This document shows, piece after piece, positions 39,366 to 49,290 of a stretch of 64,000 nucleotides of DNA (its first letter is position 1; every line of letters begins with the position of its first letter). The DNA comes from Prorocentrum cordatum. Its lineage: Eukaryota > Sar > Dinophyceae > Prorocentrales > Prorocentraceae. Location of the stretch: positions 232,650-296,649 of the forward strand of contig CAUYUJ010014756.1 in the NCBI GenBank assembly GCA_963575745.1. Reading direction: 5' to 3'. Below the pieces are notes generated by a model. It made no database searches and was not told the DNA's origin. It saw nothing but the letters and a program-made list of their open reading frames with translations. The translations under genes and the position numbers were made by a program.

Positions 39366-41310
39366 GCCCTAGAGCGAGCACTCAGAGGGTCCACGACAAG
39401 CCTACAAGCCCCCAAGATCGCCCCAAGATCGCCCCAGAGACCTCGACGAGGGCCCCAAGACGTGCCAAGACGGCCCATGACGGCCCCAAGAGGGCCCTAG
39501 AGCGAGAACTCGGAATTACATGTCCAGCTATCTGCCCAAACGGGACCTCCCAGACCGCCAGCAGGCCTCCAAGAAGCCCCCGAGAGGCCCAACAGAGGCC
39601 CCCAAACGGCGCCCAAGAGCCCCCAACGAGGCTTCAAAACTGCCTCCACGAGACTAGTCACCGACCAGATGCGTCAAACTCCCAGGGAGCGGCCGGTGAT
39701 GCGCCGCTGGCGTTCTCGATCGAGGTCGGTCGGCCACGCGAAGGGGAGGGGGCAGGGGGAGGGGGGAAGGCTTGGTTGGAAGCAGCCTCCTGCTTCTTAG
39801 AAAGGCGCAGGCCTTCTTAGCAGATGTTAAGACCGGCGCCCTGTGAGAAGCAGCCTCCTTCTAAGAAGAGTCGGACCGAGGTATGAGATCCAGCCGCTCC
39901 CGCCCTGCGGGTTGGGGCGCGCGAGACCGTTCTGACAGAGTGCCTGGTGGGATTCGCATGGGCCTGGTGAAGCTCCCTGAAGTCCCTCCTGTGGACCTCC
40001 ACTCTGTCGGCGGTCCCTCGCAGACCCCCCGAAAGCGAAGGTTCCAAGTAATCTCAAGGGCCCAAGGACGACCCCAAAGAACCCAAAAACGGCCCCCAAA
40101 GGGTCCAGGAAGGCTCCACGTCACCGACAGACAGCCCCAAGACGCCCAAGATGGCTTCGAGACGGTCCACGAGGCCCCCAAGACGCCCCAAGAGGGCTTC
40201 GAGAGGCCTTCAAGACGGACCCGAAAGGCAAAATCGTCACATTCCCATGGGGAAACGCATACTTCTAGCATGTGCGACTTTTGAGATTCTGAGCGTCCAC
40301 GACGGCCCTAGAGGCGCCCAAGAACGCCCGAATATGAACCCAGAGGCCCCGAAGAGGACCCCAATACGACCCAAAAGAACTCAAAGACGGCCCAAGAGGC
40401 ACCCAAGACGGCCGAAGAAGGCCCCAAGAGGGACCTAGAGGGGCCCAACAAAAGGGTCCAAGAAGGCTCCACGTCGCCGACAGACAGCCCCAAGACGCCC
40501 AAGATGGCCTTGAGACGGTCCACGGGGCCCCCAAGACGTCCCAAGAGGGCTTCGAGAGGCCTTCAAGAAGGACCCGAAAAGTAAAAGTCGTCCCATTCGT
40601 ATGGGGAAACGTATACTTCTAGCATGTGCGACTTTTGAGATTCTGAGCGTCCACGACGGCCCTAGAGGCGCCTAAGATCGCCCAAGACCCCCGCGACGTC
40701 AACGGATCCAGGGCCTAAAGACGACTCAAGAGAGCCCCCAGACGGCCCCCACGACAGTCCGAAAGAGCTCCAAGTTAGCGACAGATCGCTCCAAGACGCC
40801 AACATAGCCGCAAGACGGCCCACGAAGCCCCGAAGACGCCAGAAGAGAGCCTCCAGAGGCTTTCCAAGACGGCCCCACGAAGCAAAATGCGTCCCATCCC
40901 TTGAGAAAACGTGCGTTTTGAGCGCGTGCGACTTTTGGGCCCTCAGAGGGTCCACGACAAGCCTACAAGCCCCCAAGATCGCCCCAAGATCGCCCCAGAG
41001 ACCCCGACGAGGGCCCCAAGACGTGCCAAGACGGCCCATGACGGCCCCAAGAGGGCCCTAGAGCGAGAACTCGGAATTACATGTCCAGCTATCTGCCTAA
41101 ACGGGACCTCCCAGACCGCCAGCAGGCCTCCAAGAAACCCCCGAGAGGCCCAACAGAGGCACCCAAACGGCGCCCAAGAGCCCCCAACGAGGCTTCAAAA
41201 CTGCCTCCAAGAGACTAGTCACCGACCAGATGCGTCAAATTCCCAGAGAGCGGCTGGTGATGCGCCGCCGGCGTTCTCGATCGAGGTCGGTCGGCCACGC
41301 GGAAAGGGGG
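39366..41310. repeat. Duplicated CAAGACGGCCC-type arrays
   Basis: The block 39385-39740 is repeated at 40945-41300 (over 90 percent by eye, starting GGGTCCACGACAAGCCTACA). The block 40085-40315 is repeated at 40450-40670, each ending in an AT-richer piece (GGGGAAACGCATACTTCTAG, then TTTTGAGATTCTGAGCG). A third, weaker copy lies at 40740-40935. Overlapping frames are conserved only because the DNA is. Confidence 0.75.
39755..39885. repeat. Foldback element, CTTCTTAGAAG arms, copy 2
   Basis: GGGGGGAAGGCTTGG at the left and CTGTGAGAAGCAGCCTCC at the right; the centre reads CTTCTTAGAAAGGCGCAGGC. Same order as 3822-3962. Confidence 0.6.
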
Positions 41311-41450
41311 GATAGGGGGAGGGGAGAAGGCTTCTTAGAAGCGGCCATGCTTCTTAGAAGGCGCGGGCCTTCTTTGTAGGTGTAAGGCCGCAACCTTCTA
41401 AGAAGCAGCCTCATTCTAAGAAGCCTTCCCCCCTCCCCCATACCTCCTTG
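41305..41450. repeat. Foldback element, CTTCTTAGAAG arms, copy 3
   Basis: The best-preserved copy: GGAGAAGGCTTCTTAGAAGC and TTCTAAGAAGCAGCCTC, ATTCTAAGAAGCCTTCC. The arms are complementary over about 35 bp. Confidence 0.7.
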
Positions 41451-41494
41451 TGTGCGCCGCCAAGTCGGTTCGGGGAGGGTGCCCTAATTCGAAG

Positions 41495-41690
41495 AAGAAG
41501 AAGAATACGGCATAAACATTAACTGTTGGCGCTCCGCGCGGATTTCTTGAAATCGCGCTGGGCCCCCCTCCTGGGCGCGCGGAGCGTGCCAGGGGCGGCG
41601 CCGGAGGCGCCGCCGGGGACGCCCAGCGCGGATACAAGAAATCCGCGCGGAGCGCCAAAAGTTTATGTTTATGAGTTTGTCCTTCTTCTT
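41495..41690. mobile_element. Introner-like inverted-repeat element, family 1, copy b
   Basis: The left arm has AAGAAGAATACGGCATAAAC, a spacer and TTGGCGCTCCGCGCGGATTT; the right arm has AAATCCGCGCGGAGCGCC and AAAAGTTTATGTTTATGAG, then a CTTCTTCTT pyrimidine tract. Arms of about 55 bp enclose GGGCCC and GGCGCCG palindromes. Confidence 0.7.
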
Positions 41691-41699
41691 CTCCTTCTT

Positions 41700-42130
41700 C
41701 TTCTTATACTAATGTTTTTCGTGTTTGTTGGATGTTCTTGTGCATCCTGGGGAGGGTACTGGGTGTTCTGTGTGTTTTGGCCGACGGAGGATCTCATGTT
41801 CTTGAGGGATGTGATTCTGGGCTGGGTCCAACTGAGCGCCAGAACTCGGGTTCGCCTACGCTTTCTGACGAGCCCTCTTTGGGTTTAGACGGCTCAGTTT
41901 TTGCTGGATGTCCGCAACGGGAGCTCGCGTCAAATTTCTGATTGGGTCTCGTCATTTTCATGATGGCCCCGTCAGGCCAACCCGTGGTCCCCGGACCCAG
42001 AGTCTTATGTCTCCTTGACACCTGGGGTTCCGATCGCCGAAATCCGCCGGGTGCGATGCGATAGCAGCGGCTTGCGCGCCTGGAGTTGGCCCCATAGCGG
42101 CCCCCAGAAGCCGTGTACCAGGGTCACCCC
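41700..42130. other. No supported gene
   Basis: Less GC-rich. A 120-codon open frame starting inside the element runs to 41888; its distal part (VGCSCASWGGYWVFCVFWPT) is not recognisable. From 42035 the GCGACAGCAGCG-family repeat begins. Confidence 0.3.
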
Positions 42131-42239
42131 TGCGAGTAGAGGCGCAGGCTTTTCATAGCTTTCGGCCTCTCGAGGCCCCTGCCGGGCCTCGGGGCCGTCA
42201 AACAGCGGCTCAGGCTGAAGAGCTGGCCCCTGGGAAGTG

Positions 42240-42365
42240 GTCGAGAAGTTGGGGACCCGTGTCTCGAAAAGGTCGAGACGCGAGATGCATGGGTTGCAGG
42301 AGTTGGCCGTTGGGGACCCGCGTCTCGAAAAGGTCGAGGCGCGAGGTGCATGGGTTGCAGGAGGC
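42240..42365. repeat. Direct repeat of about 60 bp
   Basis: TTGGGGACCCGTGTCTCGAA, AAGGTCGAGACGCGAG and ATGCATGGGTTGCAGGAG occur twice in tandem (from about 42249 and 42310). Confidence 0.8.
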
Positions 42366-42499
42366 GGCCCCGAGGCCCAGAGGGCGGGGCCCCAGCTTCC
42401 CTTGAGGTCCTGGCGTCGCGGCTCTCTTGTGTCAAGCGTAAGCTCTCGGGCCCTGGGGCCCTCATGGGTCGATCCGGCTCGAAAAATGCCGCAGGAAGG

Positions 42500-42825
42500 T
42501 GCAGTCCCAGGCTCTGGCTGCAAGTCCCCACGATGTTGCAATCTGTTCGCGTCGTCGGATCTTAGGAGGAGGAGGAGGAGGAGGAGGAGGAGGAGGAGGA
42601 GGAGGAGGAGGAAGAGGCGGAGGCGGAGGCGGAGGAGGAGGACGAGGTCCAGGGTTCTGGCTGCGATTCCTCACGATGTTGCAATATGTTCGCGTCGTCG
42701 GATCGCAGGAGGAGGAGGAGGAAGAGGCGGAGGCGGAGGAGGAGGACGAGGTCCAGGGTTCTGGCTGCGATTCCTCACGATGCTGCAATCTGTTCGCGTC
42801 GTCGGGTCTCAGGGTCTCCACCAGA
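42500..42825. repeat. About 110-bp tandem units, each with a (GAG)n tract
   Basis: Three units begin near GGCTGCAAGTCCCCACGATG, GGCTGCGATTCCTCACGATG and the same again (about 42517, 42657, 42767); each continues TTGCAAT-TGTTCGCGTCGTC. GAG tracts of differing length follow the first two. Confidence 0.8.
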
Positions 42826-42954
42826 CATCCTCCGAGACGTGCTCGTTCAATCCGCGGCCCCAGCGCTCCCAGCCTGCCTCCCCCCCGGGCTGAGTTTTGT
42901 TGCGCCCCGGATGCCACGTTCGGCGTGCCCGCGGGACCCGAGGACGGGCCCTGG

Positions 42955-43345
42955 AGGCCGAAGCTGGGCCAAGGCGCCGCACAGTGGGGATCCATACCAA
43001 GAGGCACCCTGCTTGCCTCCAGGGTGCCCCGGGTTGCCTGCGCTTCGATGGTTTCGCTGTTGCTTCAGGAGGGGACAAGACACACAGACACAGTGAATCG
43101 TCGACCCAGGAGAATATGGGAAAATATGGGAAGTGGGGGGGGAGACGAAAACCTGGAAAATACTTGAAAGCATGGGGGAATCTTCGGATTTGTGTATATT
43201 TATTTGTGTCCCAGGGCCCCTTCAGGAAAGCGCGACGTGCCCACACCAAAAAAAACAGTGGAAGTCCTGGGGTCTCAGGGTTGGGTTTCTTGAGGAAGGT
43301 TTCTTGTGGTCGGGCTCCTACTGTATTGGGAAAACAGAATGTCAC
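42955..43345. repeat. Duplicated block, copy 1 (partner 44915-45110)
   Basis: ACCCTGCTTGCCTCCAGGGT with a GCTTCGATGGTTT segment, and GTCCTGGGGTCTCAGGGTTG followed by GGTTTCTTG, recur in the same order at 44951 and 45045. Copy 1 is about 180 bp longer between the two parts. Confidence 0.7.
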
Positions 43346-43349
43346 CAGA

Positions 43350-43690
43350 GCTCCGGGTGCAGGGACCGACACCGAGCGCGCTCCAGCACTCGCAAAGAAG
43401 CACATGTGCTGTTCGATGTAGTGGAGCTTGTTTGCCTCGGCGCAATGGATACAGGCCATTTGCGAGCATCTACTTTGCAAGTAGTTGGACGCCCCTGATT
43501 AGATCGTGCGGGGCCAGGACGAGGACAGATCCGCTCCAGAGCTTTCCGGAACGCTCTGGGAAGGCCGCGGCGCCCGAGACATCCTCCAGAGCCGCCAGAT
43601 CTCAGAGAGTCTCGACGTATCGTTACCCGAATTTCTTATCGTCCTGGCTTCTTCTCAACGGAGGCCCAGGTGGCCGACGCAAAAAATGGA
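43350..43690. other. No supported gene
   Basis: Open frames on both strands, none with motifs. A GGAAC-GCTCTGGGAAGGCC region at 43549-43565 is not diagnostic. Confidence 0.25.
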
Positions 43691-43692
43691 GT

Positions 43693-43832
43693 CCTCTTCG
43701 CCGACATCGGCGCGTGAGCTGCCCGCGTGAGGCCGCGCGTAAGCGCCCTCGTCTCCACTGTGGTGTGCCGCGCTGGCGGCCCGCGTAAGCCGCCGCGTAA
43801 GGCGCTACGTCATCGCGCACGAGGCCCGTTGC
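43693..43832. repeat. CGCGTAAG-rich dispersed element, copy 1
   Basis: CCTCTTCGCCGACATCGGCG then repeated GCCCGCGTGAGG, GCGCGTAAGCG, CCCGCGTAAGCC and CCGCGTAAGGCG units, ending with ATCGCGCACGAGGCCCG. Better-spaced copy at 62697-62837; degenerate copy at 54045-54190. The GTAAG/GTGAG cores look like 5' splice sites in series. Confidence 0.55.
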
Positions 43833-43889
43833 TTTCCGTCGCTCGGGTGGCCCCCGGGGGAGCGCCCCGCGACTTGGGGGCCGCCTCCG

Positions 43890-44025
43890 ACGGCCCTCCC
43901 GGCAGAGGAAGAGCTGGCCTGCCGGAGGCTCCGGGAGCGCCTGGGCATCGCCGCCGAGAGCCCGCAGAAGGGCGAGGAGGAGGAGGCGATGGCGCTCTCC
44001 GATCCATCTCCCCCTTTCTTCGGAG
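43890..44025 (+). CDS. Coding island before introner-like copy c
   Basis: One plus frame reads LPAEEELACRRLRERLGIAA, ESPQKGEEEEAMALSDPS, a convincing charged helix and acidic segment; the other frames are Pro/Arg/Gly-rich and poorer. It ends at the left arm of the inverted-repeat element at 44025. No ATG is needed if it is an internal exon. Family unknown. It could belong to the same gene as the islands at 45331, 45759 and 49288, all on plus and all adjoining repeats. Confidence 0.35.
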
Positions 44026-44205
44026 AAGGAACAACCCATAATTTTTTGGCGCTCCGCGCGGGTTTCTTGGATCCGCGCTGGGCCCCCCCAGCGGCGCCTC
44101 CAGCGCCGCAATTGGCGCGAGTCGCGCGCCAGGGAGGGGGGCCCAGCGAGGGTCCAAGAAATCCGCGCGGAGCGCCAAAAGTCTATCTTTATGCCGTTTT
44201 TCCCC
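44025..44205. mobile_element. Introner-like inverted-repeat element, family 1, copy c
   Basis: TTTTTTGGCGCTCCGCGCGG at the left and CCGCGCGGAGCGCCAAAAG at the right, then TCTATCTTTATGCCG and a C/T tract. The centre holds GGGCCCCCC and GGCGCC pairs as in the other copies. Confidence 0.7.
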
Positions 44206-44397
44206 CCCCTCCTGTCTGGCTGCTTTCTTTTTCTTTTACGAATATTCTCCTACATCCGGTGGGGACATCCACCTGGCTGCCTAATTTGATCAACCCCGCA
44301 AGGCCCATTGGCCCTTGGGGGGGTCGCGTTCGACGAACCTTCAGGCCGTCAGGAACCAGGAGCCAGACGGCTGTGCGCAAGAGTGGACCTTCGCCCG

Positions 44398-44612
44398 AGC
44401 GACCTCTGGTCCCAGGCCCCCTCGAGTCATGAAAAGATCACCACGGGAGGTTTTCCGCTATTCTCGGCCTCCAGGGGCCATTGTCAGGCCTCGGGACCGT
44501 CAAGAAACGACTCGGGATGAAAAACGGGTCCTAGGGAAGGGGTCGAGATCAGATCTCGGGGGGGTCGACGTGTTGAAAAAATCATGACGTCGGGGGCTTG
44601 GGTCTGGTGCAC
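44398..44612. mobile_element. Inverted-repeat element with CGAGTCATGA / TCATGACGTCGGGGG ends
   Basis: The left end CCAGGCCCCCTCGAGTCATG is the inverted partner of ATCATGACGTCGGGGGCTTG at 44579-44600. It contains one arm of the TTTTCGGCCTC family. Copies: 49452-49640; collapsed head-to-head ends at 45252-45292 and 57310-57355. Confidence 0.6.
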
Positions 44613-44914
44613 AGTTTTCGGGGGCCGATGGTCCTGAGAACGCGTGTTGGCCCAACGTGTGTGTTACATCCCGCTCGGATTCACCGACAGCACTCAGCCT
44701 GTGCCTGCCGTCACGACGCCGCTCTCGTCGTATTGAAGGGCTTCGGTGGACAAGCGCTGGCGCCAGCACACGTCCCGAGGACCTTCGGAGGGGGGCCCGG
44801 GGGAGAGGGGGGCCCAGGCCCAGGCCCGGGCACGCAGGCCGCCACAGTCACACCGCACGCAGCGATGTCTGAGACCTGACGTGGCGAAGCAAGCATTCCA
44901 TCGCGGAAAATCAC

Positions 44915-45110
44915 GGCCGGGGCCCTGCAGCGGAGACCCATGCCAAGAGACACCCTGCTTGCCTCCAGGGTGCCCTGGGTTTCTGAGGTTTCGATGGTTT
45001 TGCGATGGAAAGCGTGACGTTCCCACACCAAAAGTCGATGGACATCCTGGGGTCTCAGGGTTGGGTTTCTTGCGGAAGGTTTCTTATGGTCGGGCCTCTA
45101 CTGCATCATC
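44915..45110. repeat. Duplicated block, copy 2
   Basis: Shorter partner of 42955-43345, with the same two anchor sequences, CACCCTGCTTGCCTCCAGGG and CCTGGGGTCTCAGGGTTGG. Confidence 0.7.
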
Positions 45111-45330
45111 GTGAAAAATCACGGCCGGGGCCCTACTAGACCCCATCTCTCCGCGGCACTTTTCGGGCCGGATCCGTATCTGCGAGGGCCTTTGGGCCCA
45201 GGCCCGGGCGGCGACGCTGGGTGCAAGACAGGCTTGCGACGCCAGGACCTCAGGACCCAGACCCCCGACGTCATGATTAGTTCATGGCGTCGCCCTCCAG
45301 AGGCTCGAGGAGGTCTGGGGATTCCGGCAG

Positions 45331-45548
45331 GCCGCGCACCAAAGGCCACCGTTGGCCTGCACGGCGGCACCCTTGCGCGCAGCTGGCAGGAGGGCCCCGC
45401 CGGCCGCGGCTCGCCCCGCGCGCTGGCCTCGCAGCTCGCGGCGCTCGCCACGCCGCTGCGCCGCGGGTGCCCGCCCTCGCCCGTGCTGCCCCGGAGCGCC
45501 GCCGCGATCCTGCTGTCGCCGGGCGCCCCGGTGCGCGACGGGGGCGAG
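45331..45548 (+). CDS. Exon-like island upstream of an introner-like intron
   Basis: About 72 codons after a CCGGCAG acceptor-like site: RAPKATVGLHGGTLARSWQE, GPAGRGSPRALASQLAALAT, RSAAAILLSPGAPVRDGGE. The 3' end is set by the inverted-repeat element: after GGCGAG the intron-like sequence GATCGACAAAG starts, and the next island continues in the same phase. Ala/Leu/Arg-rich, with no known family motif. GC-rich codon use differs from the TCAG-rich genes at 17-28 kb, so this is a different class of gene. Confidence 0.4.
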
Positions 45549-45758
45549 GATCGACAAAGAGAAAAACGCCATAAACATAAACTTTGGGCGCTCCGCGCGG
45601 ATTTCTTGAGTCCGCGCTGGGGCCCCCCGGGCGGCGCCTCCGGCGCCGCCCTTGGCGCGCTCCGCTCGCCAGGGAGGGAGGGGGGCCCAGCGCGGATCCA
45701 AGAAGCCCGCGCGGAGCGCCCAAAGTTTATGTTTTTGGCGTTTCTCTTTCTTCTGGAG
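45549..45758 (+). mobile_element. Introner-like inverted-repeat element, family 1, copy d, acting as an intron
   Basis: 210 bp. The left arm GAAAAACGCCATAAACATAA and TTTGGGCGCTCCGCGCGG is complementary to the right arm CCGCGCGGAGCGCCCAAAG and TTTATGTTTTTGGCGTTTCT. The right arm runs into TTTCTCTTTCTTCTGGAG, a pyrimidine tract plus AG. GAG stands at both junctions (45546-45548 and 45756-45758, or 45759-45761), like a 3-bp target duplication. Its removal as a GA-AG intron joins two protein-like islands in phase 0. Since 210 is divisible by 3, the unspliced DNA is also open. Confidence 0.6.
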
Positions 45759-45952
45759 GAGGCCTTCGACATCGAGCGGCAGTACGAGGCGCTGCAGCCG
45801 CCCTCGGGCGCTCCGGGGCAGGCAGCGCTGGGCCCCGGCGGGCGCTGCGAGGAGGCGCCGCCGCCGCGGCTAGAATCGCCCGCGTCGTTGCCGCCCCGCG
45901 GCTCGCGCGCCACGGACGGCACACCGCCGGCAGAGGCGCTCGGCGAGGGGGG
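45759..45952 (+). CDS. Exon-like island downstream of the introner-like intron
   Basis: Reads EAFDIERQYEALQPPSGAPG, QAALGPGGRCEEAPPPRLES, ATDGTPPAEALGEGG and then enters a (CTC)n tract, where real coding presumably ends. The start, in phase with the previous island, has a helix-like charge pattern. No family recognised. The exit site into the CTC tract is unresolved. Confidence 0.4.
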
Positions 45953-46182
45953 CCTTCTCCTCCTCCTCCTCCTCCTCCTCCTCCTCCTCCTCCTCCTCCT
46001 CCTCCTCCTCCTCCTCCTCCTCCTCCTCCTCCTCCTCCTCCTCCTCCTCCTCCTCCTCCTCCTCCTCCTCCTCCTCCCCTCCTCCTCTCCTCCTCCTCCT
46101 CCTCCTCCTCCTCCTCCTCCTCCTCCTTCTCCTCCTCCTCCTTCTCCTTCTCCTCCTCCTTCTCGCCTTTTCGCCTCGAGGG
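45953..46182. repeat. (CTC)n microsatellite
   Basis: About 230 bp of almost perfect CTC. Poly-Leu, poly-Pro, poly-Ser (plus) and poly-Glu/Arg/Gly (minus) frames are repeat translations. Confidence 0.95.
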
Positions 46183-46254
46183 TTCTGAGGTTGGCTGGGT
46201 GCACTTCGAAGGGGCGCAGCTCTGCCGAGCCATGGCTTTGCCGGTGTTGCGATG

Positions 46255-46570
46255 AGCAAGACTCGCCAAAAGAGGGAAACCCAGGCCGTGAATCATTGGA
46301 TCTTCGACCAGGTCATCATTCTGAAGGCGAAAGTGACCAAGGCCGGGAATCATAGGATTTTCGGCAAAGTCGTCATTGTAAAGGGCGTCGGGATGACCAA
46401 GACCCGCCAGGTGAAGATGAAGGCGACCAGGTTCGGGGATCATTGGATTTTCGACAGTCGCCATGGTGCAGGCGGGCAAGATCATCCCGAGCGTTTTGAT
46501 CATCAAGACCCGCCAGAAGAAGGCGACCGAGGCCCGGAATCATAGGATCTTCGGCGAAGCCGTCATCGTG
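46255..46570. repeat. About 63-70 bp tandem units (GGAATCATAGGATTTTCGGC type)
   Basis: About five diverged units with AAGACCCGCCAG, GAATCATTGGATCTTCG and GTCATCATTGTAAAGG. Parts of two frames give a repeated NHWIFDQVIILKAK-like peptide, but the frame changes between units, so I treat it as a DNA repeat. Confidence 0.65.
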
Positions 46571-46869
46571 AAAGGCCGGTTTCTGAGCGTGTTCGGCCGT
46601 GCGGGGGCGGCGCGGTGTGTCTTGGGCCGTGCCTCGTTGCCATTGTTGGCGCCCTTTCGTTTTTCGGGGTCGTTGAGCCTCCCTTCGTCGCCTCTGCGGG
46701 TGCGGCTCGTTTGAGCCTCGGCGTTGGCCTGGGACGTCGGGGTCGTTGGTCCCTCCTCCGTCGCCTCTGCGGGGCGCGGATCGTAAATGTGCTTCGACGT
46801 GGGCCCGGGGCGCACTCGGCCTGTGCGCCAGAGGGAGTTCGGAGCTCTCTGCGTCATCAGCGTCCTCAA

Positions 46870-47224
46870 CGTCCTCCTCCTCCTTCTCCTTTTTGTCCTC
46901 CTCCTCCTCCTTCTTTTCCTCCTCCTCCTCCTCCTCCCCCCCCCCCTCCCCCTCCTCTTCCTCCTCCTCCTCCTCCTCCTCCTCATTATCCTCCCCATTC
47001 TTCTTCCTCCTCCTCCTCCTCCTCCTGTTCCTTTTCCCTCCTCTTCCTCCCCCCTCCTCCTCCTCCTCCCCTTCTCCCTCCTCCTCCTTCTCCTCCCCCT
47101 CCTCCTCTTCCCCTTTTCCTCCTCCTCCTCCTCATCATCATCCTCCTCCTTCTCCTCCTCCTCCTCTTTCCCTCCTCCTCCTCCTCCTCCTCCTCATTCA
47201 TCTCATCATCATCATCATCATATC

Positions 47225-47266
<42 letters not shown>

Positions 47267-47690
47267 TCCCTCCTCTCCTCCTCCTCTCCTCCTCCTCCTC
47301 CTCCTCCTCCTCCTTTTCCTTTTTCCTCCTCCTCCTCCTCCTCCCCTCCTCCTCCTCCTCCTCCTCCTCCTTCTCCTCCTCCTCCTCCTCTCCTCCTCCT
47401 TTTCCTTCTCCTCTTCCTCCTCCTCCCTCATCCTCCCCCTCCTCCTCCCCCTTGTCCTCCTCCTCCTCCCCCTCCTTTTTCCTCCTCCTCCTCCTCCTTT
47501 TCCTCCTCCTCCTCCTCCTCCTTTCCTCCTCCTCCTTCTCCTCCTCCTCCTCTCCTCATCATCATCATCATCATCCTTCCCCGTCTCCTCCCTCTCCTCA
47601 CCCTCCTTTTCCTCCTCTTCCTCCCCCTCCTCCTCCTCTCCTCCTCCTCCTCCTCCTCTCCTCCTCCTCCTCCTCCTCCATTCCTTCCCC
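46870..47690. repeat. Very long (CTC)n array with CAT interruptions
   Basis: About 820 bp of CTC/CTT with CATCATCAT blocks at 47200-47262 and 47556-47575. The largest such tract in the window; it ends at CCTTATGAATAACTTCTCC, the left edge of macrorepeat copy B. Confidence 0.95.
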
Positions 47691-48540
47691 TTATGAATAA
47701 CTTCTCCTCGTCGCACCCCGAGGCCACTTTTTAGCGCGGGCTGGGCGCTTCGCCTGAGACGCTCTCATTATTTATGACCCTGAAGCTCAGAACTTGGCAA
47801 CAGTTTCACAATCGGAAAGCGGGTGGTTTTCAAAATGTGGCCCCCGCCTTGGCGCCGCGCACACTCGTTTTAAGCAATTGCAAGAGTTCCACGGATTGGA
47901 GGCGGCTCCTCTCCACAATGCGGCTCTCGCTTCAGCGCCGCGCACATTCGTTTCAGAAATTTGCAAGAGTTCCACGGATTGAATGCGACCCGTTTTCAGA
48001 ATGTGGTTTTCGCTTTAGTGACGCGCACATCCGTGTCAAAGATTTGCAAAAGTTCAGCGGATTGAAGGCGACCCGTTTTCAAAATGTGGCTCTCGCTTCA
48101 GCGCCGCGCACACTCGTACCCGAAATAGCGTTTTGGAAGGATTCAGGTTTATGAGGCACAACAGTTACGTTGATTCGCGGCGTTGAAATTCCAGTAATGG
48201 CGTCCTGGCACGGTTCCGGATCATCAAGACGCAACAGTCAGGTTGATCCGTGGCGTTGGGATCCTGAGAACAAAGTTTTGGCATGCTTCAGGGTCTTCAA
48301 ACGGTTGTCTTCCAACGAGGCAGTTCCTTCTGTGGGAATGACCCTTTGTAGGCGCCTATGAAGAAGGATCTTGGAGGGAGGGTTTATTCCAACGTCGTTG
48401 ATGAGGATTAGGTTTACACAATCCTTTTCCTCCTCCTACTCCTACTCCTCCTCCTCCTCCTCCTCCTCCTCCTCCTCCTCCTCCTCTTCCTCCTCCTCCT
48501 CCTTCTCCTCCTCCTCCTCCTCCTCATACCCCATTCCTCG
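47690..48540. repeat. Macrorepeat copy B
   Basis: Left edge TATGAATAACTTCTC and TCGCACCCCGAGGC; about four 80-bp units (TTTTCAAAATGTGG, GCGCCGCGCACA); tail with GGCACGGTTCCGGATCATCA and CAGGTTGATCCGTGGCG; GAAGGATCTTGGAGGGAGGG; then a CTC tract (48425-48525). Confidence 0.85.
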
Positions 48541-49290
48541 TCCTTATAAATAATTTATCCCTGTCGCACCCCGAGGCTAGCTTTTAGAGTGGGCCGGGCG
48601 TTTCGCCTGAGACTTCCTCACCATCTGTGATTCTTAAGCTCAGAAAGTGACAGCAGCTTCACAGATAGAGGGCGGGTGGTTTTCAAAATGTTGCTCTCGC
48701 CTTAGCGCCGCGCACAATCGTCTTTTATTTGCCAGAGCTCCATAGATTGAGGGCGGGTGATTTTCAAAATGCGGCTCTCGCCTTAGCGCGCGCACATTTT
48801 TCAAAGATTTGCAACAGCTTCACGGATTGAGGGCGGGTGGTTTTCAACATGTGGTTCTCGCTCTAGCGCCGTGCAAATCATCAGAAAAATGCAAGAATTT
48901 CACAGATTCCCATGATCAACGTACCAGAAACTGCGTTTGGGAAGGATTCGGGATTATGAGGGTGCAGCAGTTACGTTGATTCGCGGCGTCCTGGCATGAT
49001 TCCGGATCATCAAGACGCAACAATCAGGTTGATCCGTGGCATTGAAATTTTGAGAACAATGTTTTGGCATGCTTCAGGGTCTTCTAACGGTTGTCTTCCA
49101 ACGAGGCAGTTCCCTCTGTGGAAATGAACCGTTGTAGGGGCCTATGAAGAAGGATCTTGGAGGGAGGGTTTATTCCAACATCTCTGATGAGGATTAGGTC
49201 TACACAAGTCCTCCTCCTCCTCCTTCTCCTCCTCCTCCTCCTCCTCCTCCTCCTCCTCCCCCTCCTCCTCCTCCTCCTCCTCCTCAGCCC
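48540..49290. repeat. Macrorepeat copy C, in tandem with B
   Basis: The same order as copy B: TATAAATAATTTATCC, CGCACCCCGAGGCTAGC, 80-bp units, CCCATGATCAACGTACCAGA, TTGATCCGTGGC, CTTGGAGGGAGGGTTTATTC, CTC tract. Copies B and C are closer to each other than to A at 12.3 kb. Confidence 0.85.

Noticed and set aside
45584-46255. 223-codon open frame across the introner-like element and CTC array
   Set aside because: It starts within the inverted-repeat element and is poly-Pro/Ser in the array; the alternative frame with the spliced junction is more protein-like.
46252-46545. 97-codon protein with internal peptide repeats
   Set aside because: The DNA repeat changes frame between units; the peptide similarity is a consequence of the tandem DNA repeat.
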